A stretch of DNA of 64,000 bases from Treponema_I sp045599005 (GCA_045599005.1 JAZRVF010000023.1:11408-75407); one strand, 5' to 3'. Shown: positions 43,516 to 53,550, numbered from the stretch's first letter. The notes: generated by a model not told the origin, from the sequence alone. A program made the numbers and translations.

Positions 43516-45369
43516 ATGGACAATAAAATTCAGACTGTTTTATCTACAATGATTTTGTCAGCTTCAGGCTGGCGCGGAATTTTTGCCGAATCAGGCACGG
43601 AAGAAGATCACAGCACACACATTGACGCGGCTCACAAGGAAATTTCGTTTCTTATGGGAAGTGTTTATGCTGAATTCATAAAAAAATCATCAGAAGAACC
43701 GCTGACTCTGGTTGTGGGTACTGACGCAAGACCTACAGGACCGGAAATTGCGGAAGAAATCATCAAAGCATTGCTTTCATTCGGGATTCAGGTTGAATAT
43801 ACAGGGATTACTGCAGCACCGGAAATCATGGCTTATGCACGCCAGAAAGACGGATTTGTTTATATTTCTGCAAGTCATAATCCCATAGGTTACAACGGAA
43901 TAAAATTCGGAAGGAATGACGGAGGTGTTATTCCCGGAACAGACGCTGCAGAGCTTAAAGACATGCTTTTTGCATTGGCAAAAGACAATCAGGAACAGTT
44001 CATAAAAGAGCATGAAAAATCAGTTTCTGAAAGCGCTTTAAAATCAGTTTACGAAAATCAGGCTAAAGTGAAGAAACAGGCTTTGGATGCTTACAGAGTT
44101 TTTTCACGCCGGGTAATTGCAAATGAGACGGAGGAATCAAAACAGCAGGTTCTTTTTGATGAGATAAAAGCAAGCACTGCTGTGAAGCCCTTTGGCGTTG
44201 TCTGTGACATGAACGGAAGTGCAAGAGCAGATTCAATTGACAAAGATTTTTTCGCTTCTACAGGAATCAGTTTTTATGCAATCAACAACAAGGCCGGAAA
44301 CATTGTGCACACAATCATTCCTGAACCGGAGAACCTTGTTTACTGTGCGGAAGAAATGGCGGCCCTTCACGAAGGCAAAGGTGTTTCTGCTTCCGGTGTG
44401 CAGTCTCATGTAACTTTGGGATATATGCCTGACTGTGACGGTGACCGTGGAAACATTGTCTACTGGAATGAGTCAGAGAAAAAAGCCCGTGTCCTTAAAG
44501 CCCAGGAAGTTTTTGCGCTGTCTGCAATGGCAGAACTTGCATTCCTGGATTACCAGGGAATTTCAAAGGACAATGCGAGACTTGCAATTGCAGTGAATGA
44601 TCCTACTTCAATGCGTATTGAAGAAATTGCGGCCTGCTTTGGTGCAAAGGTTTTCAGAGCGGAAGTTGGTGAAGCAAATGTTGTAAACTGTGCTCGTGAA
44701 GCAAGAGAAAAGGGCTACACTGTGAGAATTCTTGGGGAAGGCTCCAACGGCGGAAACATCACTTATCCCGCTGCGGTAAGGGATCCGCTGAACAGTCTTT
44801 ATGCGCTGATAAAACTTCTTGTTCTTCGTGACACATGCAACTGTGACGGTTCCATCGGAAAGAAGGGGCTTTTTCACCGCTGGTGTTCTTTGAGCGGAAA
44901 TGAAGCGGCTTACAAAGACAGTTTCACACTGGACGATGTAATCAGCACTTTGCCGGTTTACACTACAACGGGAGTTTCCGAAGACAGGGCGATTCTTAAG
45001 ATCAAGAGTACAAGTCACGCAGAACTGAAAGCAGGTTACCAGAAAGTTTTTGAGACGGAATGGGCAGCAAAGAAAGATTACCTGGCTGAGAAATACGGTT
45101 TTGCATCTTACAGAGCTGTCTGTAACAACGGAACAAAACAGTTTGATGACATTACCGATTTCTCTGTATCTGGAAAAGGCGGCCTGAAGATAATTTTCCT
45201 GGACAAAGACAGAAATCAGAATGCCTTCATCTGGATGCGTGGAAGCGGAACAGAACCTGTATTCCGCGTGATGTGTGACGTCAAGGGAGATAAACCCGAA
45301 GCAGAGAAAGAACTGCTTGCATGGCACACGGAGATGATCCGGAAAGCGGACAGCAAAACCGCTGACTGA
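43516..45369 (+). CDS. Alpha-D-phosphohexomutase (PGM/PMM family)
   Basis: This 617-residue enzyme interconverts hexose 1- and 6-phosphates. The phosphoserine loop is SASHNPIGYNG (about 117), the metal loop DCDGDRGN (about 310), the sugar loop GEGSNGG (about 411) and the phosphate-binding loop RGSGTEPVFR (about 577). The chain is longer than typical bacterial PMM/PGM (about 450-580 residues), with insertions after the metal loop. Glucose versus mannose preference is not decided. Confidence 0.92.
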   Translation: MDNKIQTVLSTMILSASGWRGIFAESGTEEDHSTHIDAAHKEISFLMGSVYAEFIKKSSEEPLTLVVGTDARPTGPEIAEEIIKALLSFGIQVEYTGITAAPEIMAYARQKDGFVYISASHNPIGYNGIKFGRNDGGVIPGTDAAELKDMLFALAKDNQEQFIKEHEKSVSESALKSVYENQAKVKKQALDAYRVFSRRVIANETEESKQQVLFDEIKASTAVKPFGVVCDMNGSARADSIDKDFFASTGISFYAINNKAGNIVHTIIPEPENLVYCAEEMAALHEGKGVSASGVQSHVTLGYMPDCDGDRGNIVYWNESEKKARVLKAQEVFALSAMAELAFLDYQGISKDNARLAIAVNDPTSMRIEEIAACFGAKVFRAEVGEANVVNCAREAREKGYTVRILGEGSNGGNITYPAAVRDPLNSLYALIKLLVLRDTCNCDGSIGKKGLFHRWCSLSGNEAAYKDSFTLDDVISTLPVYTTTGVSEDRAILKIKSTSHAELKAGYQKVFETEWAAKKDYLAEKYGFASYRAVCNNGTKQFDDITDFSVSGKGGLKIIFLDKDRNQNAFIWMRGSGTEPVFRVMCDVKGDKPEAEKELLAWHTEMIRKADSKTAD

Positions 45370-45388
45370 AAAGTTTCCGTAAAAGCGG

Positions 45389-45790
45389 TTAACGGGCTAA
45401 AGACAGAAAAAACAGAATCAGTCCGATAAGGATTCCTGCCGTAAGAAGATAAATCCAGAGCGGCAGCGAATCCTCTTTTTTTACAGCTGAGGCGGACATA
45501 GCAGCCCCCTGAAAATACCTTACCGGCTGGCTTCTGGGAAAAAATCTTGAGAAAGCGATTTTCTTTTTGGGTTCTGGTGACGGAACTGTCTTAGGTTTCT
45601 GAGGACTGCCGCTGAATGCATAACCACAGGCTGGGCAGCCGTCTTTGAATTCTGACTGATCGCCGGTTTTTCCGCAGGCAGGGCATCTTACAGAAAGAAA
45701 GAAATGTCCGCATTTTCTGCAGAAGCGGGCATTCCTTGGCACTTCTGAATCACAATATTCACAGAAAAACTTTGCTTCTTTGTCACTCAT
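45389..45790 (-). CDS. Double zinc-ribbon membrane-anchored protein
   Basis: This 133-residue protein has two N-terminal zinc ribbons (CEYCDSEVPRNARFCRKCG and CPACGKTGDQ...CPACG), a Pro/Lys-rich linker and one C-terminal transmembrane helix (about 111-130). Such cytoplasmic zinc-ribbon plus tail-anchor proteins are common but of unknown function. It begins 2 bp after the upstream secreted-protein gene, in one operon. Confidence 0.8.
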   Translation of the reverse strand: MSDKEAKFFCEYCDSEVPRNARFCRKCGHFFLSVRCPACGKTGDQSEFKDGCPACGYAFSGSPQKPKTVPSPEPKKKIAFSRFFPRSQPVRYFQGAAMSASAVKKEDSLPLWIYLLTAGILIGLILFFLSLAR

Positions 45791-45792
45791 TT

Positions 45793-46758
45793 TTATTCTG
45801 TTCCGATATTTGTAACTTCATAGCGGTAAATCTGCCAGATTCCGTCACGCTGTCTAAGATAGTAGACATACTGCTTGACCTGTTTAAAAGTGTCTTCATT
45901 GAACCATTCACGGACAGTGACTGAACCCTCTGTCTGGGTATATTCAGTTTTGTCGATGATAAAGGATTCCGGCAGCGAGACAATCTCGTTGTCAATGCGG
46001 TTCTGCATCAGATCAGATCTGTAGCTGGAAAGCATACGTTTTCTTTCATCAGCGGAAGCAGTGCGGTATTTGCGTTCACGGACATCATCATTCATCAGCA
46101 TCTGTTCCAGATCCATGTAAAGGAAGAAATGATCCCACAGATTACGCTGGCGGGCAATGATTGTCTGCTCAATCACTTTGTCAGGAGATATGGCTTCCGG
46201 AATCAGGATTTCCGCAGTTGATACGGCAACAGGCAATACGGAAGATGTCACACCTGCATAAGGCCGAATATCAAGGCTCAGCTGATTGGAAGAAATTGCC
46301 AGAGATTTTGATTTGTACAGCTCAGGATAAAGTTTTACAGAAATGTAATAAACCCCAGAAGAATCAATCGAAAGATAATCCCTGATGTTTTCCACAAAAG
46401 AATATTCTTCGCCGCTTTCAAGAGCAATCTCACGGAAATAAACTGTTCTGCTTGTAGAGCGTTTCTCCGTCAGTTCTCTGTTGGCAGGCAGCGAAAGCCC
46501 TTTGACAGTTTTGCCGTTCACATCAATGCTGAACATTCTGTCATCAGACAGCTTGAACCGGAAAGTTGAAGTTGTGTTGTTGCTTATTGAAACTTTTACG
46601 AAAATCGGATTGTCATCAATATCGTCGGTATAATAAATCGTTTTGTCATAGAATTTGATCGATACATCAATTCCGTTATAATTTGTCTGGCCAAACAATG
46701 CCGACTGTGCAAAAAATGTTAAAATGGCTATAATACAGAAAATCGAACGTTTCACCAT
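45793..46758 (-). CDS. Secreted protein of unknown function
   Basis: This protein of 321 residues from ATG 46758, which has AAGGAG upstream; a longer frame to 46863 runs into mfd and lacks a ribosome site. A signal peptide (about 1-25, ending ALFGQ) leads to a beta-rich domain with Tyr/Asp patches (VSIKFYDKTIYYTDD). It is probably periplasmic. Divergent from mfd; no family recognised. Confidence 0.75.
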   Translation of the reverse strand: MVKRSIFCIIAILTFFAQSALFGQTNYNGIDVSIKFYDKTIYYTDDIDDNPIFVKVSISNNTTSTFRFKLSDDRMFSIDVNGKTVKGLSLPANRELTEKRSTSRTVYFREIALESGEEYSFVENIRDYLSIDSSGVYYISVKLYPELYKSKSLAISSNQLSLDIRPYAGVTSSVLPVAVSTAEILIPEAISPDKVIEQTIIARQRNLWDHFFLYMDLEQMLMNDDVRERKYRTASADERKRMLSSYRSDLMQNRIDNEIVSLPESFIIDKTEYTQTEGSVTVREWFNEDTFKQVKQYVYYLRQRDGIWQIYRYEVTNIGTE

Positions 46759-46790
46759 AAACTCCTTATCTTGATTATCGGACAATTGAC

Positions 46791-49700
46791 ATGAATACCT
46801 TAAAAACTTCTTCCCTAGATACAATGCTTGATTCCTGGCCGGCACTTCAGGATCTCTGCACACAGCTTGATCCTGAATCGGGAATTTTTCCGCGGGAAAT
46901 CGAGGGAATTAAAAACGGACTGAACGGATTTTTCTTTAAAAAATTTGTTTCTGAACATCCGGGAGACATTGTTGTTGTTGTTCCTACAGAAAAAGACTGC
47001 ACAGACCTGAGTCTTGACCTGGCCGGAGCAGGTTTTGAGGGGCAGATTCACATTCTTCCCTGGTGGGGAACAGTTCCTTACAGACCCGTTGCAAAGGGAA
47101 GCGTGACTTTCGGCGAACGTGCCGCATTTCTTTCCAAACTTGCCACCAGAAGCACAGAATCCAGGATTTTCATTGTCCATCAGCGTGCACTCCAGACACC
47201 GGTTCCTCCTGCAGATTATGAGAAATCACTGCTTTTTTCAATCAAGAAGGGGTCCGATTTTGATCCGGTGAAAATTTCGGAAATGCTTACCGCCACAGGT
47301 TACATAAGGGTTCCACGTGTCACTGTAAAAGGTGAGTTTGCGCTCCGCGGTGAAGTTCTTGACATTTTTATGCCCGGTGAAGAATCGCCGCACAGGGTTG
47401 TCTTTGATTTTGACACAATTGACCAGATAAAAACTTTTGACATTGAGACACAGGTTTCAAAGGAAAACCTTGACCAGCTGACTTTATATCCCATGAAGGA
47501 AGTGGTGTGGACTGAGGAACTGGTTTCTGCACTTGAGCCTAAACTGGAGCCGATTTTTTCACCGGTTCTTGGACAGGATGAGTCAGGTCAGATTCCAGTA
47601 AGAGATGTTGAGGACTTCAAAGACAGATGCACAACAATGATAACAGAGCTTTCTGTCAATGGAGAGACTGAGGGCGAGGAGCTTTTTTACCCCCTGGCCT
47701 TTGACAGGCAGAGCACAGTCCTTGATTACATTGATGAGAAGGTCCCGGTTTTTTTTCTGGACTATGACAGGCTGGACAATGCGGAGGAAAGCTTTGACCG
47801 TGAGTATCTGGGCCTTTACAGACAGGCAAGGCAGGAAAGACCGGTTCCGGCGCCGAATGTTGTCTTCATGCACTTCAAGGACGTTATTGAGAAACATGAG
47901 AAACGTGTTCTTTTCCGCACGATCTCAGGCTCTGACATAACCGGTGCGCCAAGAATCAGGATTGACTGTGATGCGCCCCACAGTTACTTCGGAAACATTG
48001 CCTACCTTAAGGAATCCCTTGGAGGCCTTGTCCGTAACAGCTGGAACATTTTTATTTTTGCAGAGTCTGAAAATCAGGCTTTGAGAATCAATGAGCTGCT
48101 CAGGAACCTGACTCATCCTACATGGGATGACGTAAAAGAACTTGAGGACGCAGGAAAAGAGTCTGACAGAGAAGACAAGAAAGAGAAAAACTGGCTGAAA
48201 AATGACGCACCTGTCTTTAAGGATTCAAAACAGGATCTTGAGGATCTAAAGACTTTCGGTACAGGAGTAAAGAGGAATCCCGGTCAGAACAGACCGAAAA
48301 TCTCAAAAAACGCGGTCCTGAGCACAGGAAGTGCAGCAGTCAGAAAAGAGCCGCCTGTTCCTCATGTTTTTGTTCTTCCGAAAGCAATTTCAGGCGGTTT
48401 CGGAATCAGTGAGCTGAAAGTCCTTGTGATCCAGGAAAACGAGATTTTCGGCCGCCGTGTCCATACGCCTCAATCAGTAAAGAAAGCAAAAAGTTCGGTG
48501 ATCGACACCTTTGTTGAACTGAATCCCGGGGACTATGTGGTCCATGTGAACCACGGAATAGGGCGCTTTTTAGGCATTGAGCGCGTAAGGGCAATGGGCA
48601 ACGAAAGGGATTACATAAAGCTGGAATACGCTGATGAAGAAACAGTTTTTATTCCCATTGAGCAGGTGAACCTTGTCCAGCGTTACATCGGAAATGAAGG
48701 GGACGCGCCCCGTCTTGACCGGATCGGCAGCAAATCCTGGGAAAACCGCAAGAACAAAGTTAAGAAATCAGTGGAAGATCTTGCGGAAAAACTGATCGGC
48801 ATTTATTCAAAAAGAAAAGCGGCAAGAGGTTTTGCTTTTCCAAAGGACACCGAATGGCAGACAGCTTTTGAAGCCGCTTTCCCGTATACAGAAACTGATG
48901 ACCAGATCACGGTTGCCAACGAAATCAAGGCAGACATGGAGAAACCTGTTCCCATGGACCGGCTTGTCTGTGGTGATGTTGGTTACGGAAAGACAGAGAT
49001 GGCAATGCGTGCGGCTTTTAAGGCGGTGATGGGCGGTAAACAGGTGGCTTTTCTTGCGCCGACAACGCTTCTTGCTGAACAGCATTACGAATCAATGAAA
49101 AACAGGTTTGAGAACTTCCCGGTTAAAGTTGCCCAGCTCTCACGTTTTGTGCCGCCGGCTGAACAGAAGAAAACCCTTGAGAAACTTTCACAGGGCGGAA
49201 TAGACATTCTTGTGGGGACCCACAGGATCATTCAGAAAGATGTTAAGTTCAAGGATCTGGGTCTGATGATCATTGATGAGGAGCAGCGTTTCGGAGTAAA
49301 AGACAAGGAAAAACTAAAGGAAATGAAGACAAACATTGACTGTCTTGCAATGAGCGCAACACCGATTCCGCGCACTCTGCACATGAGCCTGCTGAAAATC
49401 CGTGACATGAGTCTGCTTACAACGCCTCCGCACAACCGCATTCCAATTGAGACTGTGATTGACAGTTATAACGATGACCGGATCGCGGCTGCCATACGCC
49501 GTGAGGTGGAGCGTGGGGGACAGGTTTTCTATCTGCATAACAGGGTTGAGAGTCTTGAGGAGATCCGGCTGAAACTGCAGAGTCTTGTTCCGGAGATGAT
49601 CATTGAGACAGCCCACGGACAGATGACAAGCAATGAGCTTGATGACATTTTCCGCCGTTTCAAACTGGGCGGATTCCATGTTCTTGTGGCAACAACAATC

Positions 49701-50516
49701 ATTGAGAACGGAATTGACATTCCCAACGTGAACACAATCATCATTGACCGGGCGGACATGTACGGAGTTTCCCAGCTTTATCAGCTCCGCGGACGTGTTG
49801 GAAGAAGCGACAGGAAAGCTTACGCATATCTGTTTTATCCGGAGAACAAGGCTCTTTCAGAGGTTGCAATGAAACGCCTTCAGGTTATCAGCGATTTTAC
49901 AGAGCTTGGAAGCGGATTCAAGATTGCGATGAAAGACATGGAGATCCGCGGAGCAGGAAACCTGCTGGGACGTGACCAGTCCGGTGACGTTTACTCAGTT
50001 GGTTTTGACATGTACCTGCGTCTTCTGGAATCTGCAGTCCAGCGCCTGACAAACGAGAATTATCAGGCAGAGAATGAGACACTTCTTGAACTGGAATACA
50101 CTGGATTCATTCCTGACACATATATCCTTAATCCGCAGACAAAGATGGAAGTTTATAAGAAAATTGCATCCATCAGCAACAAAACTGAATTTGACCAGGT
50201 TTACAACGAGCTTCAGGACAGATTCGGACCGCTTCCTGACGAAGTTTACAGTCTGATGGCTCTTGCGGAGATTCGCATTTTCTGCAAGAAACTCCAGATT
50301 TCAACACTTCAGGAACATGGCGGCCGGGCTCAGATTGAGTTTGCCCAGGTTTCCGCGATCAATGTTGACAAAGTGCTCAGACTTATAAAAGAGAGTTCCG
50401 GCCTTGTGAAACTGGATCCGCTGCGTCCCAATGTACTGATCCTGAACACGGGAAAAATCGGTCTCAAGGAAAAAAGCAGTTTCATCCGGGAAAAACTGGA
50501 AAGCATCGCCAGTTGA
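46791..50516 (+). CDS. mfd: Transcription-repair coupling factor
   Basis: This 1241-residue Mfd displaces RNA polymerase stalled at lesions and recruits UvrA. The N-terminal UvrB-homology region is followed by an unusual charged linker (about 445-520, KESDREDKKEKNW...), then the RNA-polymerase-interacting domain (PGDYVVHVNHGIGRFLG, about 578), the RecG-like translocase with Walker A GDVGYGKTEMAMR (about 725) and DEEQRF box (about 830), and the C-terminal TRCF domain. The linker is longer than I would expect. Confidence 0.96.
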   Translation: MNTLKTSSLDTMLDSWPALQDLCTQLDPESGIFPREIEGIKNGLNGFFFKKFVSEHPGDIVVVVPTEKDCTDLSLDLAGAGFEGQIHILPWWGTVPYRPVAKGSVTFGERAAFLSKLATRSTESRIFIVHQRALQTPVPPADYEKSLLFSIKKGSDFDPVKISEMLTATGYIRVPRVTVKGEFALRGEVLDIFMPGEESPHRVVFDFDTIDQIKTFDIETQVSKENLDQLTLYPMKEVVWTEELVSALEPKLEPIFSPVLGQDESGQIPVRDVEDFKDRCTTMITELSVNGETEGEELFYPLAFDRQSTVLDYIDEKVPVFFLDYDRLDNAEESFDREYLGLYRQARQERPVPAPNVVFMHFKDVIEKHEKRVLFRTISGSDITGAPRIRIDCDAPHSYFGNIAYLKESLGGLVRNSWNIFIFAESENQALRINELLRNLTHPTWDDVKELEDAGKESDREDKKEKNWLKNDAPVFKDSKQDLEDLKTFGTGVKRNPGQNRPKISKNAVLSTGSAAVRKEPPVPHVFVLPKAISGGFGISELKVLVIQENEIFGRRVHTPQSVKKAKSSVIDTFVELNPGDYVVHVNHGIGRFLGIERVRAMGNERDYIKLEYADEETVFIPIEQVNLVQRYIGNEGDAPRLDRIGSKSWENRKNKVKKSVEDLAEKLIGIYSKRKAARGFAFPKDTEWQTAFEAAFPYTETDDQITVANEIKADMEKPVPMDRLVCGDVGYGKTEMAMRAAFKAVMGGKQVAFLAPTTLLAEQHYESMKNRFENFPVKVAQLSRFVPPAEQKKTLEKLSQGGIDILVGTHRIIQKDVKFKDLGLMIIDEEQRFGVKDKEKLKEMKTNIDCLAMSATPIPRTLHMSLLKIRDMSLLTTPPHNRIPIETVIDSYNDDRIAAAIRREVERGGQVFYLHNRVESLEEIRLKLQSLVPEMIIETAHGQMTSNELDDIFRRFKLGGFHVLVATTIIENGIDIPNVNTIIIDRADMYGVSQLYQLRGRVGRSDRKAYAYLFYPENKALSEVAMKRLQVISDFTELGSGFKIAMKDMEIRGAGNLLGRDQSGDVYSVGFDMYLRLLESAVQRLTNENYQAENETLLELEYTGFIPDTYILNPQTKMEVYKKIASISNKTEFDQVYNELQDRFGPLPDEVYSLMALAEIRIFCKKLQISTLQEHGGRAQIEFAQVSAINVDKVLRLIKESSGLVKLDPLRPNVLILNTGKIGLKEKSSFIREKLESIAS

Positions 50517-50572
50517 GGGTTTTGGACACACTGGGGCAGTTTTTTTGGGCGCGAATGGGCGGTGAGAAAACT

Positions 50573-50648
50573 GGTTCAGTGTGGTGGGCTCGATTTGGTG
50601 TGAGTCACACTGGTTCAGTTTGGTGGGCGCGATTTGGTGTGAGTCACA
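50573..50648 (+). repeat. Direct repeat pair of about 38 bp
   Basis: Two adjacent copies of ACTGGTTCAGTxTGGTGGGC followed by (T/G)CGATTTGGTGTGAGTCAC lie just before the longer tandem array. Confidence 0.85.
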
Positions 50649-50680
50649 TGGTAACAGTTTTGCGGCGCGTTGCTGGTGTG

Positions 50681-51350
50681 GGACAGAGCAGACAAGCGGA
50701 CAGAAAACGGTATTTGCGGACAGAGCAGACAAGCGGACACAATGCGAAACTTGTGGGACAGAGCAAACAAGCGGACAGAAGGCGATATTTGCGGGACAGA
50801 GCAAACAAGCGGACAGAAACGGTATTTGCGGACAGAGCAGACAAGCGGACAGAAGGCGATATTTACGGGACAGAGCAAACAAGCGGACAGAAAACGGAAT
50901 TTGCAGGACAGAGATATAAATGGACGGACTGAGCGACTGGCTCGGACACCGGGCGAACAAGCGGACAGAAACGGTATTTGCGGGACAGAGCAGACAAGCG
51001 GACAGAAACTTTATTTGCGGGACAGAGCAAACAAGGGGACAGAAACGTTATTTGCGGGACAGAGCAAACAAGCGTGCAGAAAACGGTATTTGCGGGACAG
51101 AGATATAAATGGACGGACAGAGCGACTGGCTCGGACACCGGGCGAAATTGCTTGGGACAGCCTGCCCAGACAGACTGCTTGACGGACCTGGCCCACGGAC
51201 AGCAGCAAACAAGCGTGCAGAAAACGGTATTTGCGGGACATAGATATAAATGGAGGGACTGACCGACTGGCTCGGACACCGGGCAAAATTGCTTGGGACA
51301 GCAAGCCCAGACAGACTGCTTGACGGACTTGGCCCACGGACAAGCAGCAA
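50681..51350 (+). repeat. 36-38 bp tandem repeat array with long-period units
   Basis: About eleven head-to-tail units begin GGACAGAGCARACAAGCGG and continue ACAGAAAACGGTATTTGCG; the second half of the unit varies. From 50904 the array adds a larger unit of roughly 150 bp (GAGATATAAATGGACGGAC..., CTCGGACACCGGGC, GCCCAGACAGACTGCTTGACGG), seen nearly twice (51099-51230 and 51239-51350). Reading frames through it on both strands are repeat artefacts without ribosome sites. It is too regular and spacer-less to be a CRISPR array. Most of the 1274-bp gap after mfd is this array. Confidence 0.85.
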
Positions 51351-51608
51351 AACTGATTTACTGAGGTAGTTGGTGTCAGAGGCCGGTCGGGTTTGGAAGG
51401 ATAAGGGCTGGATAAATTTGGTAATTATCACAATTTACCGATAATGTACATTCTGTCTACTAGAACGGTAGAAATAGCATAAAAACCAGAAAAATTAACC
51501 AGGAATCAAGGCAAATGTTCAAATTCAATTTTAGTCTAAGAATTTTTTCTCTGGAATATTATCTCCCGTTTTATGATGGCAGTTCTGATAATTAAGAGAT
51601 AAAGCATA

Positions 51609-51726
51609 TGGGCGCATTTTGTGCCGGCACAAAACCGGGCTGCTCCAGGTTCCGCTATTCACTTCATTCGTCCACAACTAAAAGTTGCGGACAAACGCCT
51701 TCGACGCCTTACGTATCCCTTGCGCG
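51609..51726 (+). repeat. GC-rich dispersed element, copy A
   Basis: This begins GGGCGCATTTTGTGCCGGC, continues AACCGGGCTGCTCCAGGTTCCGC and ends TATCCCTTGCGCGG. It is a GC-rich block in AT-rich flanks, related to copies B to E. The 240 bp to its left holds nothing recognised beyond a TCTAC...GTAGA inverted repeat near 51455. Confidence 0.6.
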
Positions 51727-51729
51727 GAA

Positions 51730-51762
51730 TTCTCATTTTTTGAGAAACAGGTTTTATATCAT
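51730..51762 (+). promoter_or_regulatory. Promoter and operator copy 2
   Basis: TTCTCA (51730-51735), five T, TGAGAA (51741-51746), centre 51738; the -10 box TATCAT (51757-51762) begins 19 bp from the centre, the same geometry as at the three other sites. No -35 box. It drives the gene at 51791. Confidence 0.7.
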
Positions 51763-51790
51763 AAACATATAAAACATTTGTAGGCCAATT

Positions 51791-53113
51791 ATGAAACAAA
51801 ACACAAACTTCAAAATCTATAACCTGTCCTCAGTAAATTCAGCTCCTCCTTATTTAATAACCGGCCATGAAGAACACCTCACAAAGGATATGTGCGTGTG
51901 GAAAAACGCAGAACCTCATTGGAAAAAAATTGGAACCGTTCCAACCCTTGAAATTGCAAGATTTATGGTCACTCAAAATCTGGCAGATTACGCAGACGAA
52001 AATCAGAACAAATATTCTCTCAAAACAGATCCTTCAGACGAATATTATTGCAGCTTTGTAAAAATTGAATCTGAAAACTTCATTGAATATTACGACATCT
52101 ACAATCAAAGCCATAAATTTCAGTTAAGGAAGATGAATACCGTCATTTTAAATCATGATTTTTCAACAACCTTTGCATTTGAAACCCTGCGGACTCCTGT
52201 CTGGAATATTGAAAAGAATTTTGAACAATGGCGAAAAAGCCGGCAAAACTTTCCGACCATTTTTCAGCACAAAAGATTCTCAAAAACAGACCGAAAAGCA
52301 CAGAAAAAATGTGCAGTCAAATTCAGAAAAATGCTGGATGATTTAATAAACACAACAGAGACTTCGATTACATTGCTAAAAAATTCCAAACAGCTGGAAA
52401 AATACGAAATCAACCACATCAACGAAGTTCTGGAATTATTCGCAACATCATTTTTGTTTATACAGCACGGCTACAATGAATCCCCATATAAAAACAAAAA
52501 AAATGTTTCAATCAAAAAATACATGCAAATTACAAATCAGCTTTTTAAAACTGTTGATAATTACAATTCCCGATATTCATCAAAATTAAAGAGCCAGGAG
52601 ACAATCTTCAGCGGATTGACAGAACGATGGAATTTCCTTGCCAGCAGCGCAAATGAAAAAGGCATAAAAAATGCAAACCAGAAACTCGCAGAAAAAAATC
52701 TAAAAATCAAAGAACGATTCTCAGCGATAGAAAAATTATCACAAACCCTGATTTCAGACTTCTGGGAATGGAAAGAACTCCACTCCCCCGACGACTTCAC
52801 ATGGAACAACGAACTTCAACCGGAACAACAAAAACAGGAAGCCACCCAGTTCCAGAAAATCAACAAAACAATCACAGACATTCAGCAAAAATCGGAACAG
52901 ATTCTCTCAACATCCATTTCCTTTGTGGTAATGAGCCCAGTCATCCGTAAAGAAATTGAAACATCATTTTCCATCATTACTCTGACTATCAAAACTTTCA
53001 TCAGCTTGCATCGGAAAAATACTGAAAGATACCAGAAATTAAACGAAATCAATGTGAAGTTACTAAAGCAAGCAGAAAGTAAATTGCAGGTTGCGATAGA
53101 TTATTACATTTGA
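51791..53113 (+). CDS. Unknown 440-residue protein under the shared operator
   Basis: No family was recognised. The N-terminal 150 residues look globular (PPYLITGHEEHLTKDMCVWK). The rest is Lys/Glu/Gln-rich and helical with probable coiled coils (about 265-300 and 330-375). A hydrophobic patch (SFVVMSPVIRKEIETSFSIITLTIKTF, about 377-403) may be a membrane-associating or buried helix. The ribosome site is weak. A small acidic gene follows in the same direction. Confidence 0.65.
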   Translation: MKQNTNFKIYNLSSVNSAPPYLITGHEEHLTKDMCVWKNAEPHWKKIGTVPTLEIARFMVTQNLADYADENQNKYSLKTDPSDEYYCSFVKIESENFIEYYDIYNQSHKFQLRKMNTVILNHDFSTTFAFETLRTPVWNIEKNFEQWRKSRQNFPTIFQHKRFSKTDRKAQKKCAVKFRKMLDDLINTTETSITLLKNSKQLEKYEINHINEVLELFATSFLFIQHGYNESPYKNKKNVSIKKYMQITNQLFKTVDNYNSRYSSKLKSQETIFSGLTERWNFLASSANEKGIKNANQKLAEKNLKIKERFSAIEKLSQTLISDFWEWKELHSPDDFTWNNELQPEQQKQEATQFQKINKTITDIQQKSEQILSTSISFVVMSPVIRKEIETSFSIITLTIKTFISLHRKNTERYQKLNEINVKLLKQAESKLQVAIDYYI

Positions 53114-53160
53114 GATTTTAATGATTGGGATAATTACACAAATCACCCGGAGGAAAACAA

Positions 53161-53541
53161 ATGTTAGACGAAATTACAGAAAAAGAAATTACATCCAGAC
53201 AAGGGCTTGAAAAAATCGATTATCTGCTTGATGAACTTTACTGGTGCCACAATCTATCGGATTTAGACTATAACAAAAAACAATATGTGATTGATTTCTT
53301 TAATCGCTTGTATGAGGAGCTCAAATCACTTACAAATGTCTCAGTTTTGCTTGAAACCTGTCTTTCCCCTGATGAGGTTAAAAATGATATTGAAGCAGTC
53401 CTTTTAACAATAAATGATCTCTACTATAACTCAGAAACTTTCGATCTTAATGACGGAGAAATCAACGAAACGAAACAACTGTTGAATCAGTTGCTGGATG
53501 ATGTTTATGCAGAGATTGGGAATAGGATGAATGAAGAATAA
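53161..53541 (+). CDS. Small acidic protein, unknown
   Basis: This 126-residue, strongly acidic, all-helical protein (EITEKEITSRQGLEKIDYLLDELYW) has a strong GGAGG ribosome site. It lies 47 bp after the 440-residue protein gene and is probably co-transcribed from the operator-bearing promoter. An acidic partner following a basic coiled-coil protein could be an inhibitor or antidote, but nothing in the sequence proves this. Confidence 0.65.
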   Translation: MLDEITEKEITSRQGLEKIDYLLDELYWCHNLSDLDYNKKQYVIDFFNRLYEELKSLTNVSVLLETCLSPDEVKNDIEAVLLTINDLYYNSETFDLNDGEINETKQLLNQLLDDVYAEIGNRMNEE

Positions 53542-53550
53542 TTTTATCTG

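Noticed and set aside
50681..51350. Possible CRISPR array
   Set aside because: The repeated units are contiguous and the variable half is itself similar from unit to unit; there are no unique spacers of regular length and no cas genes.
50301..51431. Several overlapping frames of 60-220 codons on both strands in the repeat array
   Set aside because: They exist in nearly all frames because the repeat lacks stops, have no ribosome sites, and their proteins are only reiterated short peptides.
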